Part shown: positions 36,020 through 44,458 of the stretch, in pieces | Position numbering within the stretch: position 1 is the first letter of the stretch | How the letters are laid out: every line of letters starts with the position of its first letter | DNA from: Candidatus Cloacimonadota bacterium | GTDB taxonomy: Bacteria; Cloacimonadota; Cloacimonadia; Cloacimonadales; Cloacimonadaceae | Length of the DNA: 44,959 nucleotides | NCBI GenBank assembly: GCA_023421135.1 | Contig: JAEZUG010000073.1 | Location: forward strand, 1 to 44,959 | Reading direction: 5' to 3' | Notes under the pieces: model-generated | Told to the model about the DNA's origin: nothing | The model's database searches: none | The model's input: the letters and a program-made list of their open reading frames with translations, nothing else | Translations under genes and position numbers: made by a program

Positions 36020-36049
36020 CCGATCCTCCGGGATCGGTTTCTTTTTTTA
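36020..36049 (+). terminator. Intrinsic terminator of the pilin-like gene
   Basis: A 7-bp stem CCGATCC (36020-36026) / GGATCGG (36031-36037) is followed by TTTCTTTTTTT. Confidence 0.88.
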
Positions 36050-36121
36050 TATTGCTATCTGAAAGATAACAGCATCACTGCTACCTGCCCTCTCGCTCGT
36101 CCTTCATTCATTGCTATAGTG

Positions 36122-36170
36122 ATTCCTTAGCGATCCTTTAGCGATCCCTTAGTGAAAGCTAAGGAATAGC
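36122..36170. repeat. 11-bp-step array bounded by a 10-bp inverted repeat
   Basis: TTAGCGATCCT (36127-36137), TTAGCGATCCC (36138-36148) and TTAGTGAAAGC (36149-36159) follow each other at 11-bp steps. ATTCCTTAGC (36122-36131) and GCTAAGGAAT (36158-36167) are exact inverted copies that bound the array. The unit differs from that of copies A and B, but the design is the same. Confidence 0.75.
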
Positions 36171-36233
36171 TTATTCTATAGTAAGTTATGGATAAAGGGC
36201 GTAATGAGGGGCTAATCTGTTTGCAAAGATAGG

Positions 36234-36430
36234 CAGATAGGACATCTATTGGTCTGCCAAACTCCGATTTGGCAGAAACTTCTCCTGAGAGATGGGTAGG
36301 GCAGATAGGGTATCTATTGGTCTGCCAAACTCCGATTTGGCAGAAACTCCTCCTGAGAGATGGGTAGGGCAGATAGGATATCTATTGGTCTGCCAAACTC
36401 CGATTTGGCATAAACTTCTCCAACAAGATC
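36234..36430. repeat. 68-bp tandem repeat with a perfect internal hairpin
   Basis: Units start with CAGATAGG at 36234, 36302 and 36370. The first two are nearly identical over 68 bp (a few substitutions); the third diverges after about 47 bp. Each of the first two contains TCTGCCAAA and TTTGGCAGA as a 9-bp stem around CTCCGA (36253-36276 in unit one); the third has a one-base change in the arm. The units abut without spacers, so this is not a CRISPR array. Confidence 0.88.
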
Positions 36431-36503
36431 GACTCCTTGGAGAACTTCCCTGTTGATCCGGTCGATCCAGCCATCTGCGTTCTATTTATTGAACCAAGCG
36501 AAC

Positions 36504-37283
36504 CTAAAGCTTCTGTACCAGGAAGCCGTTGTCATAGAAGGTATTTCCCCAGCCAAACTGCACCCGGTAATCACCCCGGCCGGCAGGGAAGGTCACTGTG
36601 AGGGTGAAGCGTTTGCCGCCCATCCAGGATGGCCTTTGAATCTCGGCTCCTTCCAGATACTCGTTGTCGTTCACAAAGAACTTCACGGAGGCATCCGGGT
36701 AGCGGATGGTAGCCACCAGATCCCGACCCGGTCGGGGAGAAAGGTATTCAAAGTCCAAGCTCAGTCTATTGGCTCTGGTTCGGAGGGGCAGGGGCGTGAT
36801 AAGCTTCACGATGGGAGTGCCAAAGTTCTGTGTGGCAAAGAGCTTACGTCCACTCACCACCACTCCCACTCCTATATGGGTGAAGTCGCGATTGAGGATA
36901 TTGGCACGGTGTCCGGGGCTCTCCATCCAGCCTTGTACTATCTCTTGGGAAGAGAAGCGTTTGCGGCTATCCTCTATCTTGTAGAGATTCTCACCAATAC
37001 TTACCAGCATGATCTGAGGATATAGCCGTTCCTGGCGTCCGCCCACCTGCAATCCCTGGCGATCGGTATGATCAAAGAAGTCCTGATGCAGCATGTTACG
37101 GCTATGGCCTCGAGCCAGATCTGCCAAACCCGGTTCATAGATCAAGGCAGGTAGATTGTGCCGCACTCTTTCGCGATTGGTGTGTTCAAAGATACGTTGC
37201 TCAAATTCTGAGATGGATAACCTGACCGCTCCCAGCGTTCCCAGCCAAAGAATAAATACTATGCCAGTGAAGAATTTCGCCAT
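36504..37283 (-). CDS. CAP (SCP/PR1) domain secreted protein
   Basis: An exported protein of about 259 residues. A longer frame exists to 37382, but AGGAG 7 nt before the ATG at 37283 and the signal-like helix that follows (MAKFFTGIVFILWLG) fix the start. The CAP domain runs from about residue 25 to 150: HTNRERVRHNLPALIY, HSRNMLHQDFFDHTD, GENLYK, and GWMESPGHRANILN with the His of the CAP cavity. About 105 residues of a beta-rich tail follow, not recognised. It lies 10 bp after the DUF5683-like gene, and is the last gene of the lipid A block. Bacterial CAP proteins have varied roles; none is implied here. Confidence 0.85.
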   Translation of the reverse strand: MAKFFTGIVFILWLGTLGAVRLSISEFEQRIFEHTNRERVRHNLPALIYEPGLADLARGHSRNMLHQDFFDHTDRQGLQVGGRQERLYPQIMLVSIGENLYKIEDSRKRFSSQEIVQGWMESPGHRANILNRDFTHIGVGVVVSGRKLFATQNFGTPIVKLITPLPLRTRANRLSLDFEYLSPRPGRDLVATIRYPDASVKFFVNDNEYLEGAEIQRPSWMGGKRFTLTVTFPAGRGDYRVQFGWGNTFYDNGFLVQKL

Positions 37284-37293
37284 GCCTCTGCTC

Positions 37294-37743
37294 CTAGAAT
37301 CTGAACTGCAAGCCCACCTGTCCATCTTCAAAGTGGAGGTGAATTCTCTCCTTCTCGGCCTCAAAATCCACCAAATGTGCATCTATCCAGGCGTCGATCA
37401 CAGATAGTGCCGTGGTGATTCCCATCCACCAATAGTCGCTACGCAAACGATCAGCATAATCATCGGCCTGGAGCTGGTAATATTGCTGGTCAAAGGGATT
37501 GGCTGTTTGATTCGCAAGTGATTGGAAGTCCTTCTTTTTGGCATTATGATGCAGAGCTGTGCCTATCAGGTAGCCCTGAACGCCAATCACAATACCGGCC
37601 TTGACGTATGCCTTGTTGTAAATCTGACCTCCACCGGGCAGGATCAGGGAATATGCTCCTGCCCGGTAAGGCCGGCTGATCTCTAGTGCTGTCAGGCTTG
37701 CCAGGGTGACAAGCAGCAGCAGAGAGAGGATAAGCTTTTTCAT
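37294..37743 (-). CDS. DUF5683-like small membrane protein
   Basis: A 149-residue protein with a signal peptide (about 1-19) followed by the phrase RAGAYSLILPGGGQIYNKAY, typical of DUF5683-type proteins, then a second hydrophobic helix (about 49-65) and a third (about 103-118). The C-terminal part is charged and ends in GLQFRF, which could be a membrane strand. Function is unknown. It lies 13 bp after lpxA with no strong binding site, and 10 bp before the CAP gene. Confidence 0.7.
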   Translation of the reverse strand: MKKLILSLLLLVTLASLTALEISRPYRAGAYSLILPGGGQIYNKAYVKAGIVIGVQGYLIGTALHHNAKKKDFQSLANQTANPFDQQYYQLQADDYADRLRSDYWWMGITTALSVIDAWIDAHLVDFEAEKERIHLHFEDGQVGLQFRF

Positions 37744-37756
37744 ATCTGATAGTTAA

Positions 37757-38530
37757 TTATGTGGAAAGACCCCGGTCGGCACCACGGACAAATTCCACAA
37801 AAACCTTTTGTTCCGGACAGAGATCTGTTCTTTGGTCGCATAAAGCAAGTGCTTGGCTGGTATTGAGTCCCTTACGGTAGAAGAGGTTGTAGACCTCCTT
37901 GATCTGAGCGATAGTTTCATTGGAAAAGCCTTTACGCATCAGACCAACGCTGTTTAAACCAACAGTCTTGTAAGGGTTGCCCTGGCCACGGGTGTAGGGT
38001 GCGATGTCTTTTTTAATCGCAGAAGCTCCGCCCACAAAGGCATGAGTGCCAACGTGAACAAACTGATGCAAAGCTGTTTGTCCGCCGATTGTGGCAAAGT
38101 CTCCTACATGAATGTGTCCAGCCATTTGCACCGCATTGGCGATCACGCAGTTGCTTCCAACCTGGCAGTTATGGGCAATGTGCATATATTCCATCAGGAG
38201 GTTTCTATCTCCCACCACGGTATCTTCTGCCATTTGGTTGGAGCGGTTGATAGTGACGAACTCCCGGATGGTGTTGCTATTGCCAATGCGTAGCCGGGTA
38301 GGTTCTCCACCGAACTTCAGATCCTGAGGATCTGTGCCCAATACGGCATAGCTGAAGATCTTGTTGTCATCACCAATGGTCGTGTGGCCATCAATGATCA
38401 CATGGGAAACTAAGGTGTTATTTTTTCCCAATACCACATTATCGCCAATGATGCAATATGGGCCTATCTTACAGCCCTCGCCGATTACAGCAGTCTGGGG
38501 AACAATAGCTGTGGGGTGGATTTCAATCAT
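37757..38530 (-). CDS. lpxA: UDP-N-acetylglucosamine O-acyltransferase
   Basis: The first step of lipid A synthesis, transferring a 3-hydroxyacyl chain from ACP. Left-handed beta-helix hexapeptide repeats fill residues 1-185 and a helical C-terminal domain follows (GFSNETIAQIKEVYNLFYRK). The catalytic base is His120, in HIAHNCQVG, equivalent to E. coli His125. The 257-residue length is typical. The ATG overlaps the lpxC-fabZ stop (ATGA), and AGGAG lies inside that gene's end, so the two are translationally coupled. Confidence 0.96.
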   Translation of the reverse strand: MIEIHPTAIVPQTAVIGEGCKIGPYCIIGDNVVLGKNNTLVSHVIIDGHTTIGDDNKIFSYAVLGTDPQDLKFGGEPTRLRIGNSNTIREFVTINRSNQMAEDTVVGDRNLLMEYMHIAHNCQVGSNCVIANAVQMAGHIHVGDFATIGGQTALHQFVHVGTHAFVGGASAIKKDIAPYTRGQGNPYKTVGLNSVGLMRKGFSNETIAQIKEVYNLFYRKGLNTSQALALCDQRTDLCPEQKVFVEFVRGADRGLST

Positions 38531-39921
38531 TTGTTACGCTCCTGTATCATCGCCATAAAGTCTCCTTCTGCCACTTTTTCTCCATCTACAAAGGTATCTC
38601 CATGCATCTTTGCCAGATTGCGCTTCAGAGAAATAACCGTCAGTTCATAGCGGAGAGTATCTCCGGGCAGGACGGGTTTGCGGAACTTAACGTTATTGAT
38701 GGAAGCAAAATAGGCCACGTAGTCCTGAGGGTTCTCCAATTGATTCAGGAGGATGATGCCTCCTGCCTGAGCCATTCCTTCGATGATCAGCACACCGGGC
38801 ATGATGGGATGGCCGGGGAAATGCCCCTGGAAGAACGGTTCGTTGATCGTCACGTTCTTGATGCCGACCAGCTTCTCATCGGGTGTAAACTCAATAATCC
38901 TATCTACCAATAAGAAGGGATAGCGATGAGGCAGGATGGACATAATGGCATTTATATCAAAGACCACGTCTTTGCTTTTCTTCTTCTGATATATTTGTTT
39001 CAGTTCGTTGGTCTTCTGGATCTGGCGAAGCTTCTTCACCAGCTCCACATTGGTCTTGTGTCCGCTTCTGGCTGCCAGGATATGGCCTTTGATGGGGAGC
39101 CCCAGAAGTGCCATATCACCCAGGAGATCGCAGACTTTGTGGCGCACAAACTCGTTGTAGTAACGCAGAGCATGGCTGTTCAGGATGCCTTCATCGGAAA
39201 CGGTCACCGGTTTGTGATAACCAAAGATGTCCTGAAGCTGCTTGAGCTCCTCTTCCTTCATGTCTGGCTCGCCTATCACCAGGGCATTCTCCAGAGAACC
39301 TCCCTTGATCAGGCCGGCTTTTTTGAGGTAAAGAATCTCATTGATAAAACAGAAAGTACGGGCTCCGGCAAACTCCTTCTCATAAAAATCCAGGCTGGGA
39401 AGCCAAGTGTATTGGGTGCCCAGATAGGGATGCTTGTAATCTATCATGAAGGTTACTTTCAGCTCGTTGGAAGGGATGATCACGACGTCAACATTCTCTT
39501 CCGGAGCGGAAAAGCTGATGGGCTTATCCAGCTCAAAGAAGACCCTTTCGGAATCTTGCTGGACTATCCCGGCTTGCTTGATAAGATTGAGGAAGACGAT
39601 GGGAGAGCCGTCCGCAACGGGGGCTTCTGGTCCGTCGATCTCGATGCGGATATTGTCTATCTTGAGTCCCTTGATGGCGGAAAGACAGTGCTCGATTGTG
39701 CCCACTGTGGCGTTCTTGATGCCTATGGTGGTTCCCCTCGAGATATCCACCACGTGGTCGATATCCGCAGGAATCTCTGGTTTGTCGGGCAGATCGACCC
39801 GGATAAAGACTATGCCTTCCTCGGGGCCTGCTGGTTTAAATCTGATCGTAGTGATCTCTCCGGAGTGCAGGCCAATGCCTGTGTAGGATATCTCCGAAGC
39901 TATGGTATGTTTATACTCCAT
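38527..39921 (-). CDS. lpxC-fabZ: LpxC-FabZ fusion: deacetylase plus 3-hydroxyacyl-ACP dehydratase
   Basis: It joins the committed lipid A deacetylase with the fatty-acid dehydratase that competes for the same hydroxyacyl-ACP. LpxC residues about 1-300 show EHCLSAIKGLKIDN (zinc His), RHKVCDLLGD (His and Asp ligands) and SGHKTNVEL. FabZ covers about 316-464, with HRYPFLLVDR and HFPGHPIMPGVLIIE. Such fusions are known in Bacteroidota and relatives. AGGAG lies 8 nt upstream of the start. The neighbours lpxD and lpxA complete the acylation steps. Both halves look intact. Confidence 0.95.
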   Translation of the reverse strand: MEYKHTIASEISYTGIGLHSGEITTIRFKPAGPEEGIVFIRVDLPDKPEIPADIDHVVDISRGTTIGIKNATVGTIEHCLSAIKGLKIDNIRIEIDGPEAPVADGSPIVFLNLIKQAGIVQQDSERVFFELDKPISFSAPEENVDVVIIPSNELKVTFMIDYKHPYLGTQYTWLPSLDFYEKEFAGARTFCFINEILYLKKAGLIKGGSLENALVIGEPDMKEEELKQLQDIFGYHKPVTVSDEGILNSHALRYYNEFVRHKVCDLLGDMALLGLPIKGHILAARSGHKTNVELVKKLRQIQKTNELKQIYQKKKSKDVVFDINAIMSILPHRYPFLLVDRIIEFTPDEKLVGIKNVTINEPFFQGHFPGHPIMPGVLIIEGMAQAGGIILLNQLENPQDYVAYFASINNVKFRKPVLPGDTLRYELTVISLKRNLAKMHGDTFVDGEKVAEGDFMAMIQERNK

Positions 39922-39942
39922 TAGACTCTCCTGGGCTCTGTC

Positions 39943-40968
39943 TTATTTCTTGGACCTGAGGTGGCTCTTATAGATCTCAGGCAGGCTCATTTGAGCGGCA
40001 AAGACTCGCTTCATAAGGTTTGCATCACGGGCTGGACAGCCCAGGTAACGGGCATCTTCGGGAACGTGGTTGCTAATGCCGGATTGAGCTCCCACCATAG
40101 CGCGGTCTCCAATCTTGATGTGTCCGGCGGCACCAACCTGGCCAGCCAGATAGACGTAATCTCCCACAATGGTGCTGCCGGCAAGGCCAACCTGAGCGCA
40201 AAGAATGCTGTGCTTACCAATCACGCAGTTGTGGCCGATCTGCACGAGGTTATCGATCTTGGTGCCTTCTCCGATGATGGTAGCACCTAGTGTGGCACGG
40301 TCGATTGTGGTATTTGCTCCGATCTCGACATCGCTGTGTATTTCCACTGTGCCGATCTGGGGTATCTTGACCTGTTTAGCACCCACCAACAGGAAGCCAA
40401 AGCCATCTGCACCGATAACGCTGCCGGAGTGGATGATTACTCTATCTTCCAGTGCACAGTGATCGTAAAGCTTTACCCCGGGATAAAGGTGGCAATCTTT
40501 ACCCAGCGTGCTGCCTTCTCCCAGATAACACCCAGCATCAATAATGCACCCATCACCGATGCTCACTCCTGCTTCAATCACTGCATTAGCACCGATCGAG
40601 ACTCTATCTCCCAGCTTTGCCTCATTAGAGATCACAGCCAAAGGAGATATCTCCGGCAAGAAATCCCGGCTTTCCAAGACCAGCCAGATGCTCACCAGAG
40701 TCATCAGAGCCAGATAGGGCTTGTCTGTGAGAAGCAGGTTACGTCCTGAAAACTCTCCGGCATGAGCCGGCATGCAGATAATAAGACCGGCCCGAGACTT
40801 TCGCGAAGCTTCCAGATATTTGTCCTGATCCACAAAGATAATGGAGCTCTCCACAGCATCTTCTGCTGTGCCCACAGAGTCAAAGCGCAGGCTTTCGTCT
40901 CCGCGGTACTCTCCACCAGTATTGACTACCAGGTCTTTAACAGCCAGTGATAGCTTGAATCTTTTCAT
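39943..40968 (-). CDS. lpxD: UDP-3-O-acylglucosamine N-acyltransferase
   Basis: It adds the second hydroxyacyl chain in lipid A synthesis. The N-terminal uridine-binding domain covers about residues 1-100. The beta-helix of hexapeptide repeats (about 105-315) contains SGSVIGADGFGF and the catalytic His in QIGHNCVIG. A short C-terminal helix ends in SHLRSKK. It starts 6 bp after the ompH stop with no binding site, suggesting coupling. The order ompH-lpxD-(lpxC)fabZ-lpxA resembles the classical skp-lpxD-fabZ-lpxA arrangement. Confidence 0.95.
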   Translation of the reverse strand: MKRFKLSLAVKDLVVNTGGEYRGDESLRFDSVGTAEDAVESSIIFVDQDKYLEASRKSRAGLIICMPAHAGEFSGRNLLLTDKPYLALMTLVSIWLVLESRDFLPEISPLAVISNEAKLGDRVSIGANAVIEAGVSIGDGCIIDAGCYLGEGSTLGKDCHLYPGVKLYDHCALEDRVIIHSGSVIGADGFGFLLVGAKQVKIPQIGTVEIHSDVEIGANTTIDRATLGATIIGEGTKIDNLVQIGHNCVIGKHSILCAQVGLAGSTIVGDYVYLAGQVGAAGHIKIGDRAMVGAQSGISNHVPEDARYLGCPARDANLMKRVFAAQMSLPEIYKSHLRSKK

Positions 40969-40974
40969 TAGAGC

Positions 40975-41592
40975 TTAGTTTTGTCCTTCTTCTCTGGGCT
41001 CGCCTGTAGCATTTTGCAGGGGGTTACGAGGATCAGCGGGGATTAGGGGAGTTACTTCTGGTTCTGTTGGGGCAACAGTATCACGGTTCAGCTCCAGTAT
41101 GACCTGCTCTGTGATATCCAGGCTTGGCGCTACATAAAGAAGAACCCCATAGCTGGTATCCAGAATCATGGTGTAGCTTTCGTCCTGGGCAATGCTGTTT
41201 ACTATGTTCTGCACTTTCAAAGTAAGAGGTTCAAGGAGCTCGCGATAGCGTTGTTCCTGTCTGCCGCCTTCACCAAAATATTCTTCGATGAAGCGTCCCA
41301 CTTCTGCCTTCTTGGCATCGATGCGAGCCTGAGCTTCACGTTTGGCCGCTTCATTACGGGTGAGGGATTCTATTTCAAACTCACGCTCCATGGTTCGAAC
41401 TTCTTCGTCCATGCTACGCAATTGACTGCGCCAATTCTGCAGATCGAGGTTAAAGAGCCGGGAAATCTCCGCAGCTTCATTGCTTTGTGCCAAAACGCGG
41501 TCGGTATCCACCACGCCAAGTTTAACTGCCTGAGCATTGACTAAGCCAACCAGCCCAATTACCAGCATTAGTGCCAATAGTATTTTTTTCAT
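40975..41592 (-). CDS. OmpH/Skp-like periplasmic chaperone
   Basis: It protects unfolded outer-membrane proteins in the periplasm. A longer frame to 41649 exists, but AAGGAG at 41598-41603 points to the ATG at 41592, which begins a signal peptide (about 1-20, cut after VNA). The mature part has VKLGVVDTDRVLAQS and a long coiled-coil rich in Glu, Arg and Lys (about residues 45-110), as in Skp. A Pro-rich tail follows. It heads the lipid A block; a perfect hairpin (41610-41637) sits 6 nt above its binding site. Confidence 0.9.
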   Translation of the reverse strand: MKKILLALMLVIGLVGLVNAQAVKLGVVDTDRVLAQSNEAAEISRLFNLDLQNWRSQLRSMDEEVRTMEREFEIESLTRNEAAKREAQARIDAKKAEVGRFIEEYFGEGGRQEQRYRELLEPLTLKVQNIVNSIAQDESYTMILDTSYGVLLYVAPSLDITEQVILELNRDTVAPTEPEVTPLIPADPRNPLQNATGEPREEGQN

Positions 41593-41609
41593 TTTATCTC
41601 CTTGAATAG

Positions 41610-41637
41610 GCAGTCCCCGCCCGAAGACAGGGACTGC
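41610..41637. repeat. Hairpin between gcvPB and ompH
   Basis: GCAGTCCC (41610-41617) pairs perfectly with GGGACTGC (41630-41637) across a 12-nt loop. On the minus-strand transcript it ends 6 nt before the ompH binding site and has no T-tract, so it may be a processing or stability element and not a terminator. Confidence 0.6.
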
Positions 41638-41664
41638 GTCAAGTTTCACACAATTAGTTTTTCG

Positions 41665-43119
41665 TCAATCAATTATCTCGAACTTAGGTTCCAGCACCTT
41701 CACAGCACGAACGTCATCCACTCTGCGCACGGGTGTGCTGAGAGGTGCATCGTGCAATAGTTCGGGATTCTCCTTGCATTCTCTGGCAATCTCAATCATC
41801 GCTTCAGCAAAGGTTTCCAAGGATTGCAAGCTCTCAGTTTCGGTGGGCTCAAACATCATGGCTTCAGGGATGATCAGAGGGAAATAGATGGTGGGAGCAT
41901 GATAACCTTTGTCCAAAAGACGTTTGGCTATATCCAGTGTGCTGATTCCATCCTGTTTCTTCTGCCAGGTGCCGTCGGCCACAAATTCGTGCATACAATA
42001 CTCTTTGTGTTGGATGTTGAAATAGGGTTCCAGTGCCTTCATCAGATAGTTCGCATTGATGATAGCATTTTCGGAGACTCTTCGGAGGCCCTTGGCTCCC
42101 AGCATCTTGATATAGATATAGGCTCTCACTGAGATAGCGAAGTTGCCATAGAAGCTGTGAACCTTGCCGATCGAGGAGGCCTCGTGACCATAATCAAAGA
42201 AATAGGTTTCGTCTTTCTTCCCGATCATGGGGATAGGCAGGAAGGGCAGCAGCTTTTCCACCACGCCCACCGGACCGGAACCCGGGCCACCCCCACCGTG
42301 AGGAGTCGTAAAGGTCTTGTGCAGGTTAAAATGCAGGATGTCAAAGCCGATCTTGCCGGGCTGGACAATGCCCAGCAGAGCGTTCAGATTCGCTCCGTCC
42401 ATATACATCAGTCCATCCACAGAGTGGATCAACCTGCTGATCTCCTCAATCTGAGTCTCAAACAGACCCAATGTATTGGGATTGGTGAGCATAAAGCCAG
42501 CCACATCATCACCGATCACGGCTTTGAGGGCTTCCAGATCGACCCTGCCTTCGGCATTGGACTTGAGCTCAACCACCTCAAAACCTGCCAATGTGCAACT
42601 GGCGGGATTGGTGCCGTGAGCGCTGTCCGGCATAATGATCTTCTTCTTATGTGTATTGCCCTTGGCTTTGTGATAAGCTTCTATCACTTTCAGCCCGGTA
42701 AATTCTCCCTGTGCACCGGCAACCGGCTGCAAAGTAACACCAGCCATGCCGGAGATCTCTGCCAGATCCTGCTGCAGCTCATAGAGCAGCTCCAGGGTTC
42801 CCTGCAAAGTGGCTTCGGGCTGGTAGGGATGGACATTACCAAAGCAGCTATGACGCACCAGGCTCTCATGCAGCTTGGGATTGTATTTCATGGTGCAGGA
42901 GCCCAGAGGATAGAGTCCCTTTTCAATGAAGTGATTCAAATGGCTCAGGCCGATATAGTGACGCATCACATCCAATTCGCTGAGTTCAGGAAGCCTTGCC
43001 ACGTTCTTGCGATGAAAACGGCTGGGGATCAAAGTATCCAAGGCCTTGTCACAATCACGCTTGGGCAGAGTGTAGCCTTTGCGGCCGGGGCTGCTGAGTT
43101 CAAATATCGTCTTAGGCAT
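41665..43119 (-). CDS. gcvPB: Glycine decarboxylase P-protein subunit 2
   Basis: With GcvPA it forms the PLP-dependent P-protein of the glycine cleavage system. The PLP lysine is Lys268 in HFNLHKTFTTPHGGGGPG, and PDSAHGTNPAS plus MYMDGANLNALLG are the conserved active-site segments. The 484-residue length matches the two-subunit type of Firmicutes, Thermotoga and others. GGAGG precedes the start by 6 nt. The gene overlaps gcvPA by 8 bp. The T, H and L proteins are not in the window. Confidence 0.96.
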   Translation of the reverse strand: MPKTIFELSSPGRKGYTLPKRDCDKALDTLIPSRFHRKNVARLPELSELDVMRHYIGLSHLNHFIEKGLYPLGSCTMKYNPKLHESLVRHSCFGNVHPYQPEATLQGTLELLYELQQDLAEISGMAGVTLQPVAGAQGEFTGLKVIEAYHKAKGNTHKKKIIMPDSAHGTNPASCTLAGFEVVELKSNAEGRVDLEALKAVIGDDVAGFMLTNPNTLGLFETQIEEISRLIHSVDGLMYMDGANLNALLGIVQPGKIGFDILHFNLHKTFTTPHGGGGPGSGPVGVVEKLLPFLPIPMIGKKDETYFFDYGHEASSIGKVHSFYGNFAISVRAYIYIKMLGAKGLRRVSENAIINANYLMKALEPYFNIQHKEYCMHEFVADGTWQKKQDGISTLDIAKRLLDKGYHAPTIYFPLIIPEAMMFEPTETESLQSLETFAEAMIEIARECKENPELLHDAPLSTPVRRVDDVRAVKVLEPKFEIID

Positions 43120-44458
43120 GGCTCACCTCCTTAAAGAAATCCACCAGGCTCTTGAGCTTGGCCATATCTTTGGTTTCGGTCACAGCGATCATCAGTTGTC
43201 CGGGAGCGCCAAAACGTCCCAGGTCAAGGCCGGGATAGATCCCGCAGACTAGAGCTTTTTCCACAATAACAGAGGCGGGAACGGGTGTGTTGATCACAAA
43301 TTCCCGGAAGAAGCTGGCCTTGGGATGAGCTATTGAGAAACCGGGGATGGCTTTGATTTGCTCTGCCAGCCAGTGAGCTTTTTGAGTGCTCTGAGTGGCG
43401 ACTTCGATCAGGCCCTGACGTCCCATCAGGCTCATATAAACCGTTGCTGCCAATGTGCAAAGAGCTTGATTGGAGCAGATATTGGAAGTGGATTTATCTC
43501 TGCGGATATGCTGTTCGCGAGCCTGCAGAGTGAGAGCATAGGCCCGGGCACCCACTTTGTCCAGAGTAGCGCCCACAATCCGTCCGGGCATCTGACGTGC
43601 CATATCCAGCTTGGAGGCAAAGAAACCAAAGAGCGGGCCGCCCATATTGATGCTATTGCCCAAAGCCTGTCCTTCACCCACCACGATATCGGCATTGTAT
43701 TCCGCCGGAGCGTTCAGAATCGCCAGGGAGATCGGATCCACCACAGCGATAAAGAGAGTCTTGGCAGAGCTGTGAATAATGCTGTCCAGCTCAAAGACTT
43801 CTTCCAGATTGCCGTAGAAATTGGGGGTCTGCACCACAACGGAGCCAATAGACTCGTCCATCATAGCTTTGAGTGCGTCCAGATCGAGCACGCCATCTTT
43901 GGCAGGAGCGATCAGCAGCTCGATTCCTGTGCCTTCGGTGTAGGTCTTGATCACTTTGATGTACTCAGGATGAATAGTGGCGGGGAGAATGGCCTTTTTC
44001 AGACGATTCTTTCTCACACCCATCAGGATGGCTTCGGCAATGGCGCTGGCACCATCGTACATACTGGCATTGGCTATCTCCATGCCGGTAAGCTCACAAA
44101 TCATGGTTTGAAATTCATATATATACTGCAGAGTTCCCTGGCTCACTTCCGCCTGATAGGGCGTGTAGGCAGTGAAGAACTCCGGACGCGACACGATGCT
44201 ATCCACCGCGGCGGGGATGAAGTGATCATAAACCCCGGCACCCAGGAAGGAATTGGCAGTTTGAAGGCAAAGATTGCGGCAGGTCTTTTCTTTAATTCTG
44301 CCGGTGATTTCGGGTTCGCTGAGAGCCTCATCCAGGTTCAGATCACCCTTGATACGCAGGTTTTCCGGTACTGCCCGGATCAGATCGTTGAAGTCTTTTA
44401 CCCCGATCTTCTCCAGCATCTGGCGCCGTTCGGCATCAGTATTGGAAATATAAGGCAT
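43112..44458 (-). CDS. gcvPA: Glycine decarboxylase P-protein subunit 1
   Basis: The partner of GcvPB in glycine cleavage. It begins MPYISNTDAERRQML, the usual GcvPA N-terminus, and contains FLGAGVYDHFIP, FYTAYTPYQAEVSQG-type sequence (here FFTAYTPYQAEVSQG) and DGASAIAEA. AAGGAG lies 6-7 nt upstream of the ATG. The 448-residue length is typical. Upstream 60 bp contain no glycine-riboswitch-like structure that I could recognise. It is the first gene of the minus-strand run that continues into ompH and lipid A genes. Confidence 0.96.
   Translation of the reverse strand: MPYISNTDAERRQMLEKIGVKDFNDLIRAVPENLRIKGDLNLDEALSEPEITGRIKEKTCRNLCLQTANSFLGAGVYDHFIPAAVDSIVSRPEFFTAYTPYQAEVSQGTLQYIYEFQTMICELTGMEIANASMYDGASAIAEAILMGVRKNRLKKAILPATIHPEYIKVIKTYTEGTGIELLIAPAKDGVLDLDALKAMMDESIGSVVVQTPNFYGNLEEVFELDSIIHSSAKTLFIAVVDPISLAILNAPAEYNADIVVGEGQALGNSINMGGPLFGFFASKLDMARQMPGRIVGATLDKVGARAYALTLQAREQHIRRDKSTSNICSNQALCTLAATVYMSLMGRQGLIEVATQSTQKAHWLAEQIKAIPGFSIAHPKASFFREFVINTPVPASVIVEKALVCGIYPGLDLGRFGAPGQLMIAVTETKDMAKLKSLVDFFKEVSHA

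Larger units (their letters stand above)
35993..36503. other. 511-bp convergent intergenic region with repeats
   Basis: It separates the pilin-like gene (plus) from the CAP-domain gene (minus). It contains the pilin-like gene's terminator (36020-36049), an 11-bp-step array closed by an inverted repeat (36122-36170) and a 68-bp tandem repeat (36234-36430). A CTCCAA/TTGGAG pair (36418-36442) has no T-tract. No gene is visible. Confidence 0.75.

Noticed and set aside
36234..36430. CRISPR-like array
   Set aside because: The 68-bp units abut with no variable spacers, only about three units exist, and no cas genes are in the window.
38926..39924. 332-residue open frame on the plus strand opposite lpxC-fabZ
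   Set aside because: Antisense to both conserved domains; no motif and no binding site.
42157..43134. 325-residue open frame on the plus strand opposite gcvPB
   Set aside because: Antisense to an intact, well-recognised gene; composition typical of a shadow frame.
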